A stretch of 33,243 nucleotides of DNA, from contig JAGQIK010000584.1 in NCBI GenBank assembly GCA_020431405.1, forward strand, positions 1 to 33,243, in the 5' to 3' direction. The translations under genes were made by a program, and so were the position numbers. Positions 15,879-27,656 of the stretch are shown here, one piece after another. Under the pieces are notes generated by a model. It was not told the DNA's origin. It made no database searches and was given only the letters and a program-made list of their open reading frames with translations. The stretch is from Myxococcales bacterium (GTDB taxonomy: Bacteria > Myxococcota_A > Polyangia > GCA-2747355). Position 1 is the first letter of the stretch. Each line of letters begins with the position of its first letter.

Positions 15879-16271
15879 TCAGTCGCTCGATCCCGAGCCC
15901 ATCGCCGCCTCGTAGGCTTTGCCTGGCGTCCCGCCGAGCGCCAGCACCAGCGCCGCCTCGTCGCGCGTGACGAGCTTGCGTTTGACCTCGGGCGCCACGC
16001 GCACCATCTGGCCCGCCTCGAGCACGTGCTCTTCGCCGCGCGCCTGCAGCACCACCGAGCCGCGCAGCACCACGTAGACCTCCTCGTGCGCTTCGCTCTG
16101 GTGGTCGTGCTCTGGATAGCCGTCGCAGTGGGCGTCGAGCGACAGCACGTTCATGCCCCACGACGTGACGCCGAGCGCCTGCCGCGCGGTGCGGAACTTG
16201 ATGCCCGGTATCTCGTGCGGGCCGCTGTAGGCCTCGATCTCGTCGGCGCGAAGGATGGTGATAGGCTGCAT
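15879..16271 (-). CDS. Small single-domain cupin
   Basis: A 130-residue protein with one cupin barrel. Motif 1 is in YPEHDHQSEAHEEVYVVLRG (His55, His57 and Glu63 or Glu64 as likely metal ligands), followed by VVLQARGEEHVLEAGQMVRV and a second half with fewer ligands (KRKLVTRDEAALVLALG). Small cupins of this kind are metal-binding enzymes or sensors of small molecules; no substrate can be read off. The ATG has an AGGAG eight bases upstream. An AraC-family regulator gene is transcribed divergently 56 bases away, which suggests it controls this gene. Confidence 0.8.
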   Translation of the reverse strand: MQPITILRADEIEAYSGPHEIPGIKFRTARQALGVTSWGMNVLSLDAHCDGYPEHDHQSEAHEEVYVVLRGSVVLQARGEEHVLEAGQMVRVAPEVKRKLVTRDEAALVLALGGTPGKAYEAAMGSGSSD

Positions 16272-16327
16272 GGGCGTGTGCTCCTGTCGGTCTTTTCCCC
16301 GATTCGCTGTCGCCTGAGAGCCTAGCC

Positions 16328-17218
16328 TTGGCCAGCCAAGACAAGCTTGAACAAACGCGACCGAGCGGCCACGGCCGCGCCCGTGGGCTGGTCAGCCGGC
16401 CCAGCGGCCCCGGCGTGCGTGCGCGCTTCTATCGCGCCCCCGAGGACCTGCGCGAGATGGTCGAGCGCTTCTGGGTCGGCGAGTGGGACTTGCCCGCCGA
16501 GGCGCCGCACGAGACGCAGCTGCTCGGCGATCCCTGCGCGCACGTCGTGTTCGAGCGCGGCGATCACACGGGCGAGCCCGAGCGCCGGCTCGTCGGCGTG
16601 TGGACCAAGCTGTGGCGCCGCCGTCTCGAAGGGCGCGGCCGCGTGCGCGCCGCCAAGCTGCGCGCCGGCGCCTTCGGCGCGCTCTTCGCCGGCGCCGCCG
16701 CGCGCTTCAGCGATCGCATCGTGCCGCTCGACGATGCCCTCGACGGTGCTCTCGACATTGCGCTCGAAGACGACGTGGCGCTCGCCGCCGAGCTCGACGC
16801 GCTGCAGGCGGTCGTGCTCGACGCCGATGACGACGAGCCCGCCTTCGTCGCGCTGGCCCAGTGGCTGCGCGCACGCCGCCGCACCGATCGCCGCGAGCAC
16901 GTCAGCCTCGCTGTCGCGCTCGTCGAGCGCATCGCCAGCGACCACGAGATCCGCTCCGTGCAGCGCCTCGGCGAGGCGTCCGGCCTCGACCCGCGCTCGC
17001 TGCAGCGCCTCTTTCGCGAGCACGTCGGCGCGTCGCCCAAGTGGGTCATTCGCCGCAGCCGCTTGCAGGAGGCAGCGGCGCGCATCGAGCGCGGCGAGGC
17101 GCCCAACCTCGCTCAGCTCGCCGCCGCCCTCGGCTATAGCGATCAAGCCCACCTGGCGCGCGACTTCAAGACCGCCGTCGGCCGCAGCCCGAGCGCGTTT
17201 CGGCGCCAGGGCGGCTGA
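16328..17218 (+). CDS. AraC-family transcriptional regulator
   Basis: A 296-residue regulator. The N-terminal part (about residues 30-165) resembles the DUF6597-type sensor region of AraC proteins (RFYRAPEDLREMVERFWVGE, then LLGDPCAHVVFE and VGVWTKLWRRRLEGRGRV, then AGAFGALF). The C-terminal about 100 residues hold the two helix-turn-helix motifs: SVQRLGEASGLDPRSLQRLF and the signature LAQLAAALGYSDQAHLARDF followed by VGRSPSAFRR. Start choice is uncertain: TTG at 16328, or GTG at 16415, which begins just before the conserved region. It is divergent from the cupin gene, its most likely target. Confidence 0.85.
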   Translation: MASQDKLEQTRPSGHGRARGLVSRPSGPGVRARFYRAPEDLREMVERFWVGEWDLPAEAPHETQLLGDPCAHVVFERGDHTGEPERRLVGVWTKLWRRRLEGRGRVRAAKLRAGAFGALFAGAAARFSDRIVPLDDALDGALDIALEDDVALAAELDALQAVVLDADDDEPAFVALAQWLRARRRTDRREHVSLAVALVERIASDHEIRSVQRLGEASGLDPRSLQRLFREHVGASPKWVIRRSRLQEAAARIERGEAPNLAQLAAALGYSDQAHLARDFKTAVGRSPSAFRRQGG

Positions 17219-17321
17219 GCCGCGCGCCCTCGATGCGGGTGCGTTTCTCAACTCGCTCGAAACGCTGTGATACGATCGAAGCTCTCCAATTGTGATCTGG
17301 CTTACGAGGAGGGCTGCGACC

Positions 17322-19271
17322 GTGCTCACCCGCTCAAAGGTACTGTGTGTTGCCGTCATCGGGCTGCTCGCCATCGCCTGCGGCGACGATTCGAAGCAGC
17401 AACAACAGAGCTGGCCCGACTTCGGTGATGGTCCAGCGGCACGCCCCGATCAGGGCATCACCGACATCGGCGAGCTGCCCGATGGCCTGCCGGCCAACCC
17501 CGAAGGGCCGGTGATCGAGTTCCAGTCGCCGATGGCGGGCGAGGTCGTCGCCGGCGCGGTGGTGAAGATCCGCGCCAAGATCACCGACCCCGACGGCATC
17601 GATGATCAGTCCGTCACCGTCACCGCGCTCAACGGCGATCCGGTCAAGATGACGATCACCTCCGAAAACGACGTCTACGAGGGGCTCGTCGACATCTCGG
17701 TGTTCACCGACAACGTGGCGGTGCGCGTGCAGGCCGCCGATCTCGGCGGTCAGGCCAACACCAAGGACCTGCTGTTCAAGCGCGACCCCGGCCCGCAGAT
17801 CCAGATCATCTCGCCCGCCGAAGACAGCCGCCACAAGGGCAGCGTCTCGGTGCGCGTCGTCGTCACGCCGCGCGGCGGCCGCACGATCAAAGCCACCGAG
17901 GTACGCATCGGCTCGGTGATGGTCACGACGACGAGCAAAGATCTGGCGAACGGCAAGAAGGAGTACACGGGCACCATCAAGTTCGATGACCCACAGTTCG
18001 TGCCGCCGCTGTCGGGTGCGCAGGTCATCAGCGTCGACGCCACCAACAGCGAGGACACCACCAGCAGCGCCCAGCGCAACTTCGTCGTCGACGACGCGGG
18101 GCCGACCATCGCGATCACCAGCCAGGTCGCCGGTCAGCTGATCGGCGGCATCATCCAGCTGCGCGCCGAGGTCAAAGACGAAGCCGGCATCGTGCCTTCC
18201 ACCGTGCGTGTCGTGATCGGCAACAACCTCGACACGCGCAACGTGGTGCTGCGCAACAGCGCGGGCACCAGCGTGTGGACCGGCCAGTTCGACACGCGCA
18301 CGCTGCAGCAGAACTACCTCTGGCCGGTGATGTCGTTCCGCGCCGCCGACACCCTCGGCAACGAGTCGCACGAAGACATCGAGGTTGGCCTCGACAACGG
18401 CGCACCCGTCATCGAGCTCGACCAGCAAGGCACCTACTACCACTGGCGCGAGAAGGAGAAGAAGTTCGAGGCCTCGCACCCGTTCGACGCCCTCGGCACC
18501 GACACCGCCAACGACGGCGACCAGGTGCCGCAGATCACCAAGCTGCGCGCGCGCGTCGAGGACTCCGGCAACTACGCGCCCTCGGCGCCGTGGATCCCGA
18601 TCTCGGCCGTCGACTTCTCCACGGTGCGCATGTTCGTGCTCGACGACACCAGCCAGGCGCTCGTCGTCGACACCGACGACGACGGCTACTGCGACGCGAT
18701 CAACCCCAACTTGATCCCCAAGGGCAGCACGCCGGCGCCGGGGCAGGCGGTGGCGGTGACGATGGTCGGCCTCGCGCCGTCCGGCACGGCCGACTTCACG
18801 CCCACCGGCAGCCCGCCCGGCGGATTTGACGACGGCACGGACCCAGACCCACCCAAGCCGCTGTGCAAGACGACGCCGTCGACGGTCTGGACCTACGCCA
18901 ACTCGACGGCCAACCGCCCGGCGATCTTCACCATCCCGCCGATCTCGTCGACGAGCATCGGCTGCGAGGGGCTGCCCTTCGACTTCCTCGCCAACCAGTT
19001 CACCGACAAGAGCTGGGTTTGCGTCGCCGTCTCCGCGCGCGACAACCTCGGCAACCGCGGCGTCTCGCAGCCGCTGCGCGTGTTCTACGATCAGTCGTAC
19101 GTCCCCACCGCCTACGGCTACACGCCCTACACCGGCGGCACGGCGATGCCCAACTGCACGGGCACGCTGCAGGCCAACGGCACCGTCGACACGAGCAAGC
19201 CGTGCATGTTCCGCGCCGCCGGCGACCCCAAGCCGCAGCGCTTCCCCACCTCTTGGCTCAAAGAGCAGTAG
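17322..19271 (+). CDS. Large lipoprotein with several Ig-like domains
   Basis: The GTG at 17322 is preferred over GTG at 17292: it has an AGGAGGG about ten bases upstream and gives a clean lipoprotein signal (VLCVAVIGLLAIAC, lipobox Cys at 20, then GDDSKQQQQ). The 649-residue protein then shows at least three Ig-like modules, each opening with a G-P-x-I-x-I pattern: GPVIEFQSPMAGEVV, GPQIQIISPAEDSRHKG and GPTIAITSQVAGQLIGG. A fourth possible unit starts at APVIELDQQGTYYHWRE. The C-terminal third is rich in Thr/Pro with paired Cys (for example DDDGYCDA, PLCKTTPS, SIGCEGL, CTGTLQ, KPCMF). It probably sits on the cell surface or in the periplasm as an adhesin or scaffold. Convergent with the repeat-protein gene. 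Confidence 0.72.
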   Translation: MLTRSKVLCVAVIGLLAIACGDDSKQQQQSWPDFGDGPAARPDQGITDIGELPDGLPANPEGPVIEFQSPMAGEVVAGAVVKIRAKITDPDGIDDQSVTVTALNGDPVKMTITSENDVYEGLVDISVFTDNVAVRVQAADLGGQANTKDLLFKRDPGPQIQIISPAEDSRHKGSVSVRVVVTPRGGRTIKATEVRIGSVMVTTTSKDLANGKKEYTGTIKFDDPQFVPPLSGAQVISVDATNSEDTTSSAQRNFVVDDAGPTIAITSQVAGQLIGGIIQLRAEVKDEAGIVPSTVRVVIGNNLDTRNVVLRNSAGTSVWTGQFDTRTLQQNYLWPVMSFRAADTLGNESHEDIEVGLDNGAPVIELDQQGTYYHWREKEKKFEASHPFDALGTDTANDGDQVPQITKLRARVEDSGNYAPSAPWIPISAVDFSTVRMFVLDDTSQALVVDTDDDGYCDAINPNLIPKGSTPAPGQAVAVTMVGLAPSGTADFTPTGSPPGGFDDGTDPDPPKPLCKTTPSTVWTYANSTANRPAIFTIPPISSTSIGCEGLPFDFLANQFTDKSWVCVAVSARDNLGNRGVSQPLRVFYDQSYVPTAYGYTPYTGGTAMPNCTGTLQANGTVDTSKPCMFRAAGDPKPQRFPTSWLKEQ

Positions 19272-19286
19272 TAGCCGCCGCCTCGA

Positions 19287-19315
19287 GCCCGAGCTCGCGC
19301 TAGAGCAGCTCGGGC
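19287..19315. terminator. Hairpin between convergent genes
   Basis: A perfect nine-base inverted repeat, GCCCGAGCT (19287-19295) and AGCTCGGGC (19307-19315), with an 11-base loop sits between the Ig-like lipoprotein gene and the repeat-protein gene, overlapping the last codons of the latter. There is no T-run on either side, so any terminator activity would be non-classical. Confidence 0.35.
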
Positions 19316-22300
19316 GGTCCGAGCGCCTCGCCGCCCGCCGGCGACGTCAGCACCTTCAACACCCCCGCCGACTTCTTGCCGCTGCCGCCGCCTCCGCCGC
19401 CACCCTTGGCCGGAGGCTGCTGGCGCGGCTGCGGCCGCGGCTGCGGCTGCGCGCCGGGCGTCGCCGGCAGCGGGTCGAGCTTGATGTTGATGAAGAACAG
19501 CAGCTTGACGAAGCGGTTGCGGCCGATGCGCTGGTAGCCGAACAGACCACCGGGCAGCACCTCCCAGCGGAAGTCGCCCGGGCGGTCACGCGCCACGGTG
19601 AACAGCGGGAAGAAGTGAAACGCCCAGCGGTCGTTGACCTTGCTGCGCCAGTAGTAGGCGTTGGCCACCAGCGTGTAGTGGTCCTTGGCCTTCTCGATGT
19701 CCCAGAACAGCGGGAACACGACGCGCGTGCGGTAGCTCGGACGCCGGAAGTACCAATACAGCGGAAAGCCGATCGTCGTCGCGCGTTTGACGCCGCCGAA
19801 GTGCCAGAACAGCGGGAAGACGAGCACGTCGGATGATTTCTCGCGCGAGCGCACGTAGACGTTGGGCACCACGAACCACGAGGTCGCCTTCTCGACGTTG
19901 TCGCGGTGGCGCATCAGCAGCGGAAACAGCACCGTCGTGCGCGAGGCGAAGCGGTTGTTGAAGTCCCAGTACAGCGGGAACGCCACGGTGGCGCTCGAGT
20001 CGACGTCGCGATAGCGCCAGTAGAGCGGGAACAGCAGGTGGAAGGCGCTCTCCTTGGACCAGGTGCCGTAGTACGACGGCAGCGAGAAGAACGTCGAGCG
20101 CTGCGTCAGGTGGTTGCGGTGGTAGACGAACAGCGGGAACGTCATCGTCAGCGTGCGCTTGAGCGTGCGCGCGTGCAGGATCGGCGGCACGTACCAGAGC
20201 TTCTGATCGCTCGACAGCTCGAGGCCGAAGATCGGCGTGAAGAAGCGCCACTTGCCGATGCCCTTGTGGTTGTAGAACAGCGGGAAGAACGCCGTCGTGC
20301 GCTCGCTGGGCGACGAGCCGTGATAGAAGATCGGCGCCAGGCCGAAGGCGCTGTGGTCGTTGTTGCGGCGATAGAAGAACGGCCCGACAAACGTCGTCGA
20401 CGTGCGCGCCTTGGTGTTGCGCCAGTGCCAGAACAGCGGCGGCACGTGCGTGTAGCTGCTCACGCGCGTGTTTTTGTGAAACAGCAGCGGCATCAGGCCG
20501 AGGCTGTAGCCGTGCTCGTCCTTATCCTCGCCGCGGTAGGTGCGGTAGTAGAACGGGCCGACGATCCACAGCCGACGACGCTCCTTGAAGTCGTTGTGAT
20601 AGAAGATGAACGGCAGCGAGGCGAGGTAGCTGCTCTTGTTGTCGCGCTGGTAGAGCGCAAACGGGAACAGCACGTCGGTGCGCTTGTACTCGCGCTTGGA
20701 CCAGTGCCGATACGAGATGTAGGGGCCGTAGACGAGCGTCTTGCGCTCCTGATTCCAGAAGCGCCACACCAGCGGGAAGATGACCGTGAAGTTCTCGCCG
20801 CCCTTTTCGCGCTGCCGGAAGTAGAACGGGAACACGGCGAGGTTGCGCTGCTTGGGGTCGGCGATGTGCCAGTAGATCGGAAACACGACCAGCGCCTTCT
20901 GCTTGGGCGAGTCGTGGCGCACGCCGAAGGGCAAGATGATCGTCGTCGTCGACTTCTCTTTGGGCCGCTTGTAGTGAAAGAGCAGCGGGATCACGGCGAA
21001 GCCCGATAGCTCGCTGCTGTGGCCCCAGATCACGGGGCCGATCACGTTGCGGCGCAGCCCCGTGCGCGAGTTGCGCTCGAAGCCGCCCAGCGGCGTGACC
21101 AGCAGGCGCTGCTCGCGCGTGCGCTTGTAGTAGAACAGCGGAAGCACCGTGGTGTCCGAGCGCAGCACCGCGCCTTTGGCGTCGAGCTGCGCGCGATGGT
21201 GCGCCAGCGGAAACACCGTCCAGCCGGCGCGCCGCTTCTCGCGGAAGCTGTAGTAGAGCCCCGCCAGCGTGGTGTGCTCGCCGGTGCGCGGGTCGCTGCT
21301 GCGATAGAACAGCGGCGGTAGCACGGTGGTGTAGTCGCGGCCCTTCCAGTGGCCGGTGGCGAAGAGCGGCAAAAGCCCGGTGACCGTGCCTTTGCGGCTC
21401 TTGCTGCGCACGAAGGGGCCGGCGATCCACGTGTCGTAGCCGTCGGACACCGAGCTGACGTGCCAGAACGCCGGAAACAGCACCTGGTAGCGATCACCGC
21501 CGCGGCGGCCGGCGAAGAAGATCGGCGCCAGGCCGGCCTGCCAGCCGCTGCCGTATTCGCGCCGGAAGTACAGCGGGCCGAGCACGGTCGTGCTCGTGCG
21601 CGGGTTCTTGATGTGCCAGAAGGCCGGAAACAGCACGGCGTGGCGATGCCCCTGCGTGGCGCCGGTGAAGAGCAGCGGGAAGATGCCCGCCGACCAGCCG
21701 GTCTTCTTCGAGCGGTAGTACAGCGGGAAGAGCAGGTTGAAGCTCGTGCCGTCGGGGCTGCTGTTTCGATAGAAGATCGGAAACAGCACGCTGGTGGCGT
21801 TGCCGCTCTGCCGATCGGCGAAACGCCAGAACAGCGGAAACAGGATCTGCGTGTCGCCTTCGGGATCGTGGTGATACCAGAACGGCGGCACGACCCAGTT
21901 GGTGGTGCGCTCGACCTTGTCGTACCAGCGCCAGACCAGCGGGAAGAGCGTGTCGACCTCGCGGTGGCTGTCGCGGCGGTGGTAGAACGGCGGCACCAGC
22001 ATTCCCCACTGCGTGACCTTCGCCGCGTCGTCGCGCTCGTAGAGAAACAGCGGCGAAAAGACGTTGGCGCGCCGGCCGCCGTCGACCTTGCGGTAGTAGA
22101 AGATCGGCAGCAGCGTCGTGTAGCTGCGACGCGGGCTCGACGAGTGCCACAGCAGCGGAAACAGCACGGTCGTCGCGCTGTCGCGCGTGCGATGGCGATA
22201 GAAGAGCGGCGCGATGGTCGTCGATTCGCCGGGGCGCCGCCGGTAGTAGAACAGCGGCAGCAAGGCGGTGGTCTTGGTGTCGCCTTCGCGCGCGTGGAAG

Positions 22301-23172
22301 TTGAGCGGCAGCACCCAGGTAAACGAGCTCTGCGGTCCGCTCGAGTGATAGAAGAGCGGGAAGATCGCGTTGGCGCGCTGCTGCTCGTGACGCTTCCAGT
22401 AGTAGATGCCGAAGAGCAAGCCGCGCGAGTAGGCGTTCTTCGAGTCGCTGCCCCAGAACGTCAACAGCGGCGGCAGCACCAGCAGGCGCTTGGTGTCGTT
22501 GCGCGAGTAGTGAAACAGCGGCAGCACCGTCAGGCCGGCGCCCTTGTCGTAGTCGGTCCAGAAGAGCAGCGGCCAGAAGCGATAGTTGCGCTCGCCGGGC
22601 GCGCGCCGGTACTGGAACGGCGGCACGATCACGCTCACCGTCTTGGCTTTGTCGTCTTCGAAGCGCCAGTAGAACGGGAAGAACACGCGCGAGCGCGAGG
22701 TCTTGTCGCTGAAGCGCCAGTAGAACGGAAAGACCACGCGGTAGCCCGGCGTGCCGGCGTGGTGCCAATAGATGCCGAGTGCCTCGGTGAAGCGTTTGTC
22801 GCCCGAGCGATAGAACAGATACATCACGTTGATCGGCGTCGTGACCTTGTGGCACTTGTGGTCGCCGAGGATGTGGCAGAAGTTGCCGACGCCGCACTGC
22901 GCGTCGCTCTGGCACGACTTGCCGATGGCGGTCTTGGGGTCGACCTTCGGCGGCGGCGCTGACGTGGCCGGCGCCGCGGCAGCGGGCTGCGTCTTCGCGG
23001 GCGGCGGCGACTTCTGCGCCACGCGTTTCCACTGAAACGGCGACGCGTCTTTGGCCCGACCGTCTTTGGCCCTAGCGAGCCGGAAGAAGGGCGAGCCTGG
23101 GCCTGCGTGCGCCAGCGAGGGCAGGGCGACGATCGACAGCAGGAGCGCGAGGCGGAGCGAGTGGAGGCTCAA
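19300..23172 (-). CDS. Giant exported protein of about 60 aromatic FPLF(Y/W) repeats
   Basis: A 1290-residue protein. A signal peptide (LALLLSIVALPSLAHA) is followed by a Pro/Ala linker and a four-Cys segment (Cys 87, 93, 99, 107; CQSDAQCGVGNFC). From about residue 148 to 1212 a motif recurs roughly every 18 residues, about 60 times: hydrophobic pair, F/L-P, L/F, then F/Y/W, W/Y and a basic or polar turn, as in VLFPLFWRF, TTVLFPLLWHS, VFFPFYWRF. The C-terminus is Pro/Gln-rich, then poly-Gly (GGGGGGGSGKK). Each unit looks like one beta-strand plus a turn. I know no named family with this repeat; a very large barrel, a beta-solenoid or a surface fibre are all possible. The start appears to be TTG without a clear ribosome-binding site; it follows the small exported-protein gene by 34 bases. 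Confidence 0.8.
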   Translation of the reverse strand: MSLHSLRLALLLSIVALPSLAHAGPGSPFFRLARAKDGRAKDASPFQWKRVAQKSPPPAKTQPAAAAPATSAPPPKVDPKTAIGKSCQSDAQCGVGNFCHILGDHKCHKVTTPINVMYLFYRSGDKRFTEALGIYWHHAGTPGYRVVFPFYWRFSDKTSRSRVFFPFYWRFEDDKAKTVSVIVPPFQYRRAPGERNYRFWPLLFWTDYDKGAGLTVLPLFHYSRNDTKRLLVLPPLLTFWGSDSKNAYSRGLLFGIYYWKRHEQQRANAIFPLFYHSSGPQSSFTWVLPLNFHAREGDTKTTALLPLFYYRRRPGESTTIAPLFYRHRTRDSATTVLFPLLWHSSSPRRSYTTLLPIFYYRKVDGGRRANVFSPLFLYERDDAAKVTQWGMLVPPFYHRRDSHREVDTLFPLVWRWYDKVERTTNWVVPPFWYHHDPEGDTQILFPLFWRFADRQSGNATSVLFPIFYRNSSPDGTSFNLLFPLYYRSKKTGWSAGIFPLLFTGATQGHRHAVLFPAFWHIKNPRTSTTVLGPLYFRREYGSGWQAGLAPIFFAGRRGGDRYQVLFPAFWHVSSVSDGYDTWIAGPFVRSKSRKGTVTGLLPLFATGHWKGRDYTTVLPPLFYRSSDPRTGEHTTLAGLYYSFREKRRAGWTVFPLAHHRAQLDAKGAVLRSDTTVLPLFYYKRTREQRLLVTPLGGFERNSRTGLRRNVIGPVIWGHSSELSGFAVIPLLFHYKRPKEKSTTTIILPFGVRHDSPKQKALVVFPIYWHIADPKQRNLAVFPFYFRQREKGGENFTVIFPLVWRFWNQERKTLVYGPYISYRHWSKREYKRTDVLFPFALYQRDNKSSYLASLPFIFYHNDFKERRRLWIVGPFYYRTYRGEDKDEHGYSLGLMPLLFHKNTRVSSYTHVPPLFWHWRNTKARTSTTFVGPFFYRRNNDHSAFGLAPIFYHGSSPSERTTAFFPLFYNHKGIGKWRFFTPIFGLELSSDQKLWYVPPILHARTLKRTLTMTFPLFVYHRNHLTQRSTFFSLPSYYGTWSKESAFHLLFPLYWRYRDVDSSATVAFPLYWDFNNRFASRTTVLFPLLMRHRDNVEKATSWFVVPNVYVRSREKSSDVLVFPLFWHFGGVKRATTIGFPLYWYFRRPSYRTRVVFPLFWDIEKAKDHYTLVANAYYWRSKVNDRWAFHFFPLFTVARDRPGDFRWEVLPGGLFGYQRIGRNRFVKLLFFINIKLDPLPATPGAQPQPRPQPRQQPPAKGGGGGGGSGKKSAGVLKVLTSPAGGEALGPPELL

Positions 23173-23206
23173 AAGTAGCGGGGAGTGTCTGCTTGGGAGG
23201 CTCGGC

Positions 23207-23785
23207 TTAGAGCGGGAGGATCATCTTCCACTCTTTGTTTTCGCGCACGAAGCGCAGCTCGCCTTCTTGCGACTGCGTTCCGTTCTTGCGGCGCACGCGC
23301 ATCACCGCGACCGCACCTTTGATCTTCGTGCCCACCACCGATAGCTGCGCGCTGCCCCACTGCTTCTTGAGCTGCGCGATGAACTTCTTCGGCGACGCCA
23401 TCTGCACCTGGTGGTTGAGGATCATCTGGTAGTAGGTCGAGTGCGTGTCGATATACGTCGCGAGGTCGCCCTTTAGCGCGGCGCGACGCAGGCGCTTGAA
23501 GCTCTTCTTCGGCGTCGACAGCGCGACACGCGGCTTGGGCAGGCGAAACTGGATGCGGCGGATCTTGGAGACGGGCAAGCGCATCTTGCTGCCGTTGGGC
23601 AGCCTGATCGTCGCCTGGCCGTCGTAGTAGTGCAGCAGCTGGCCGACGATCTTGGTGCGGTCGATGAGCTGGATGACCTCGTCGGCCAAGGCGGCTCGCG
23701 GCGCGAGCAGGGCGGCGGCGAGCAGAAAGCAGGCCGCTGCCAGCCGATGCGCCGTATGGCGGCGAGCGTAGATGCCGCTTTGCAT
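23207..23785 (-). CDS. Small exported protein upstream of the giant repeat protein
   Basis: A 192-residue protein with a signal peptide (AAACFLLAAALLAPRAALA, then DEV). Residues about 36-78 form a small beta-domain of the SH3/Sm-like type seen in many exported bacterial proteins: LIDRTKIVGQLLHYYDGQAT, then GSKMRLPVSKIRRIQF. The remainder (about 95-192) looks like a cone-shaped alpha+beta fold with a helix pair (SFKRLRRAALKGDLATYIDT) and a strand-rich end, GAVAVMRVRRKN then LRFVRENKEWKMILPL, reminiscent of NTF2/SnoaL-like domains. The ATG has a GGAGG eight bases upstream. It is the first gene of a two-gene operon and may chaperone or anchor the repeat protein; that role is inferred from position only. 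Confidence 0.68.
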   Translation of the reverse strand: MQSGIYARRHTAHRLAAACFLLAAALLAPRAALADEVIQLIDRTKIVGQLLHYYDGQATIRLPNGSKMRLPVSKIRRIQFRLPKPRVALSTPKKSFKRLRRAALKGDLATYIDTHSTYYQMILNHQVQMASPKKFIAQLKKQWGSAQLSVVGTKIKGAVAVMRVRRKNGTQSQEGELRFVRENKEWKMILPL

Positions 23786-24078
23786 GGGGTCCTCCAGATC
23801 TTCCTCAAGTCCAAGTCCCTTGGATCGCTAGGGAACTTGCGGCGCCTTTACCGCATGGCGGCTGGCAGTGTCAAGGCCTGTAGCCTGGCGCGCTGGTCGG
23901 TTGGACGCGCGTATAACGCTTGGGGCTGCCTGCGTGGCCGCCGCGCGCGCCCGGCGGCTGCGGCAGCTAGATCAACTTCGCGAGATGTCATAACATTAAC
24001 AGTTGTTTGTCAGAGAGCGCGCGGGTGCCCGTCTCCGGGAGGGGAGGGGTACGCGTGTAGCGCGAAGGCCGGGGGTCT
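23786..24078. other. Divergent intergenic region, repeat-protein operon / kinase 2
   Basis: The 293 bases hold a consensus -35 promoter for the leftward operon (23845-23874), an imperfect inverted repeat (CAAGTCCCT at 23812-23820 against AGGGAACTTG at 23830-23839) that would fall at the 5' end of that transcript, and a TATAAC at 23912-23917 with no matching -35. Near kinase 2 there is an AT-rich patch (23985-24012). No RNA gene or ORF is supported. Confidence 0.45.
23845..23874 (-). promoter_or_regulatory. Sigma70-like promoter of the repeat-protein operon
   Basis: On the minus strand a perfect TTGACA (23874-23869) is followed after 18 bases by TAAAGG (23850-23845), a weak -10. Transcription would start near 23838, giving a leader of about 50 bases that begins with a small hairpin and ends in the GGAGG ribosome-binding site. 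Confidence 0.45.
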
Positions 24079-27069
<2,991 letters not shown>

Positions 27070-27071
27070 CC

Positions 27072-27656
27072 GTGTACGTGCGCAGGCGAAAGCGTAAGAA
27101 GCGGCGCCGCGTCGAGCCGCAGAAGATCGGGCAGCTGCTCGAGCAGTGGCTGCGCGACGAGCACCTCTCGAGCGAGATGGTGCTCTACCGGCTGATCGAA
27201 CGCTGGCCGAAGCTGGTGGGTGATCGCATCGCGAGCCGCGCGCGGCCGACGCGCGTCGATCGCGGGCGCCTCACGGTCAGCGTCGCCAACAGCGCCTGGC
27301 TCAACGAGCTGACGTTCCTCAAGGACGGTCTCGCCGAAAAGCTCAACCAGGCCCTCGGCGCCCAGTCGAAGGTCTCGTCGAGCGACTCGTCGAGCGACAA
27401 CCCGATCCGCGAGATCCGGCTCGTGATCGGGCGCGTCAACTGGCGCCCGCGTCCCGCGCCGAAGCCGCCCGCGCCGCCGTCGCCACCCGCGCGCGACGCC
27501 ATCGAACGGGCGCTGGCGCCGCTAAGCGCCGAGATCTCGCGACACGGCACGCTCGACGCCGAGCTCGTGCGCGCCATCGAGCGCGCGCGTCGCATGCAGC
27601 TCGCCGCCGCGACGCGCGCGCCGGCAGCCACGCGCTCGCCGACAGCGACGCGCTAG
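27072..27656 (+). CDS. DciA/DUF721-like protein
   Basis: A 194-residue protein that starts (GTG) two bases after the kinase 2 stop, implying co-translation. After a very basic N-terminus (MYVRRRKRKKRRR) the DUF721 core is visible at about residues 16-100: KIGQLLEQWLRDEHL, IERWPKLVGDRIASRARPTR, RGRLTVSVANSAWLNELTFL, KDGLAEKLNQALG and finally IREIRLVIG. DUF721 proteins include DciA, which helps load the replicative helicase DnaB in bacteria lacking DnaC. The C-terminal 80 residues are Pro/Ala/Arg-rich with no clear fold. A replication-initiation role is inferred from the family; a nucleic-acid-binding role is more general and safer. Confidence 0.8.
   Translation: MYVRRRKRKKRRRVEPQKIGQLLEQWLRDEHLSSEMVLYRLIERWPKLVGDRIASRARPTRVDRGRLTVSVANSAWLNELTFLKDGLAEKLNQALGAQSKVSSSDSSSDNPIREIRLVIGRVNWRPRPAPKPPAPPSPPARDAIERALAPLSAEISRHGTLDAELVRAIERARRMQLAAATRAPAATRSPTATR

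Noticed and set aside
19906-22962. Long plus-strand open frames opposite the giant repeat protein
   Set aside because: They mirror the 54-base repeat period of the real gene and show only Arg/Glu/Val-rich antisense peptide, with no signal peptide.
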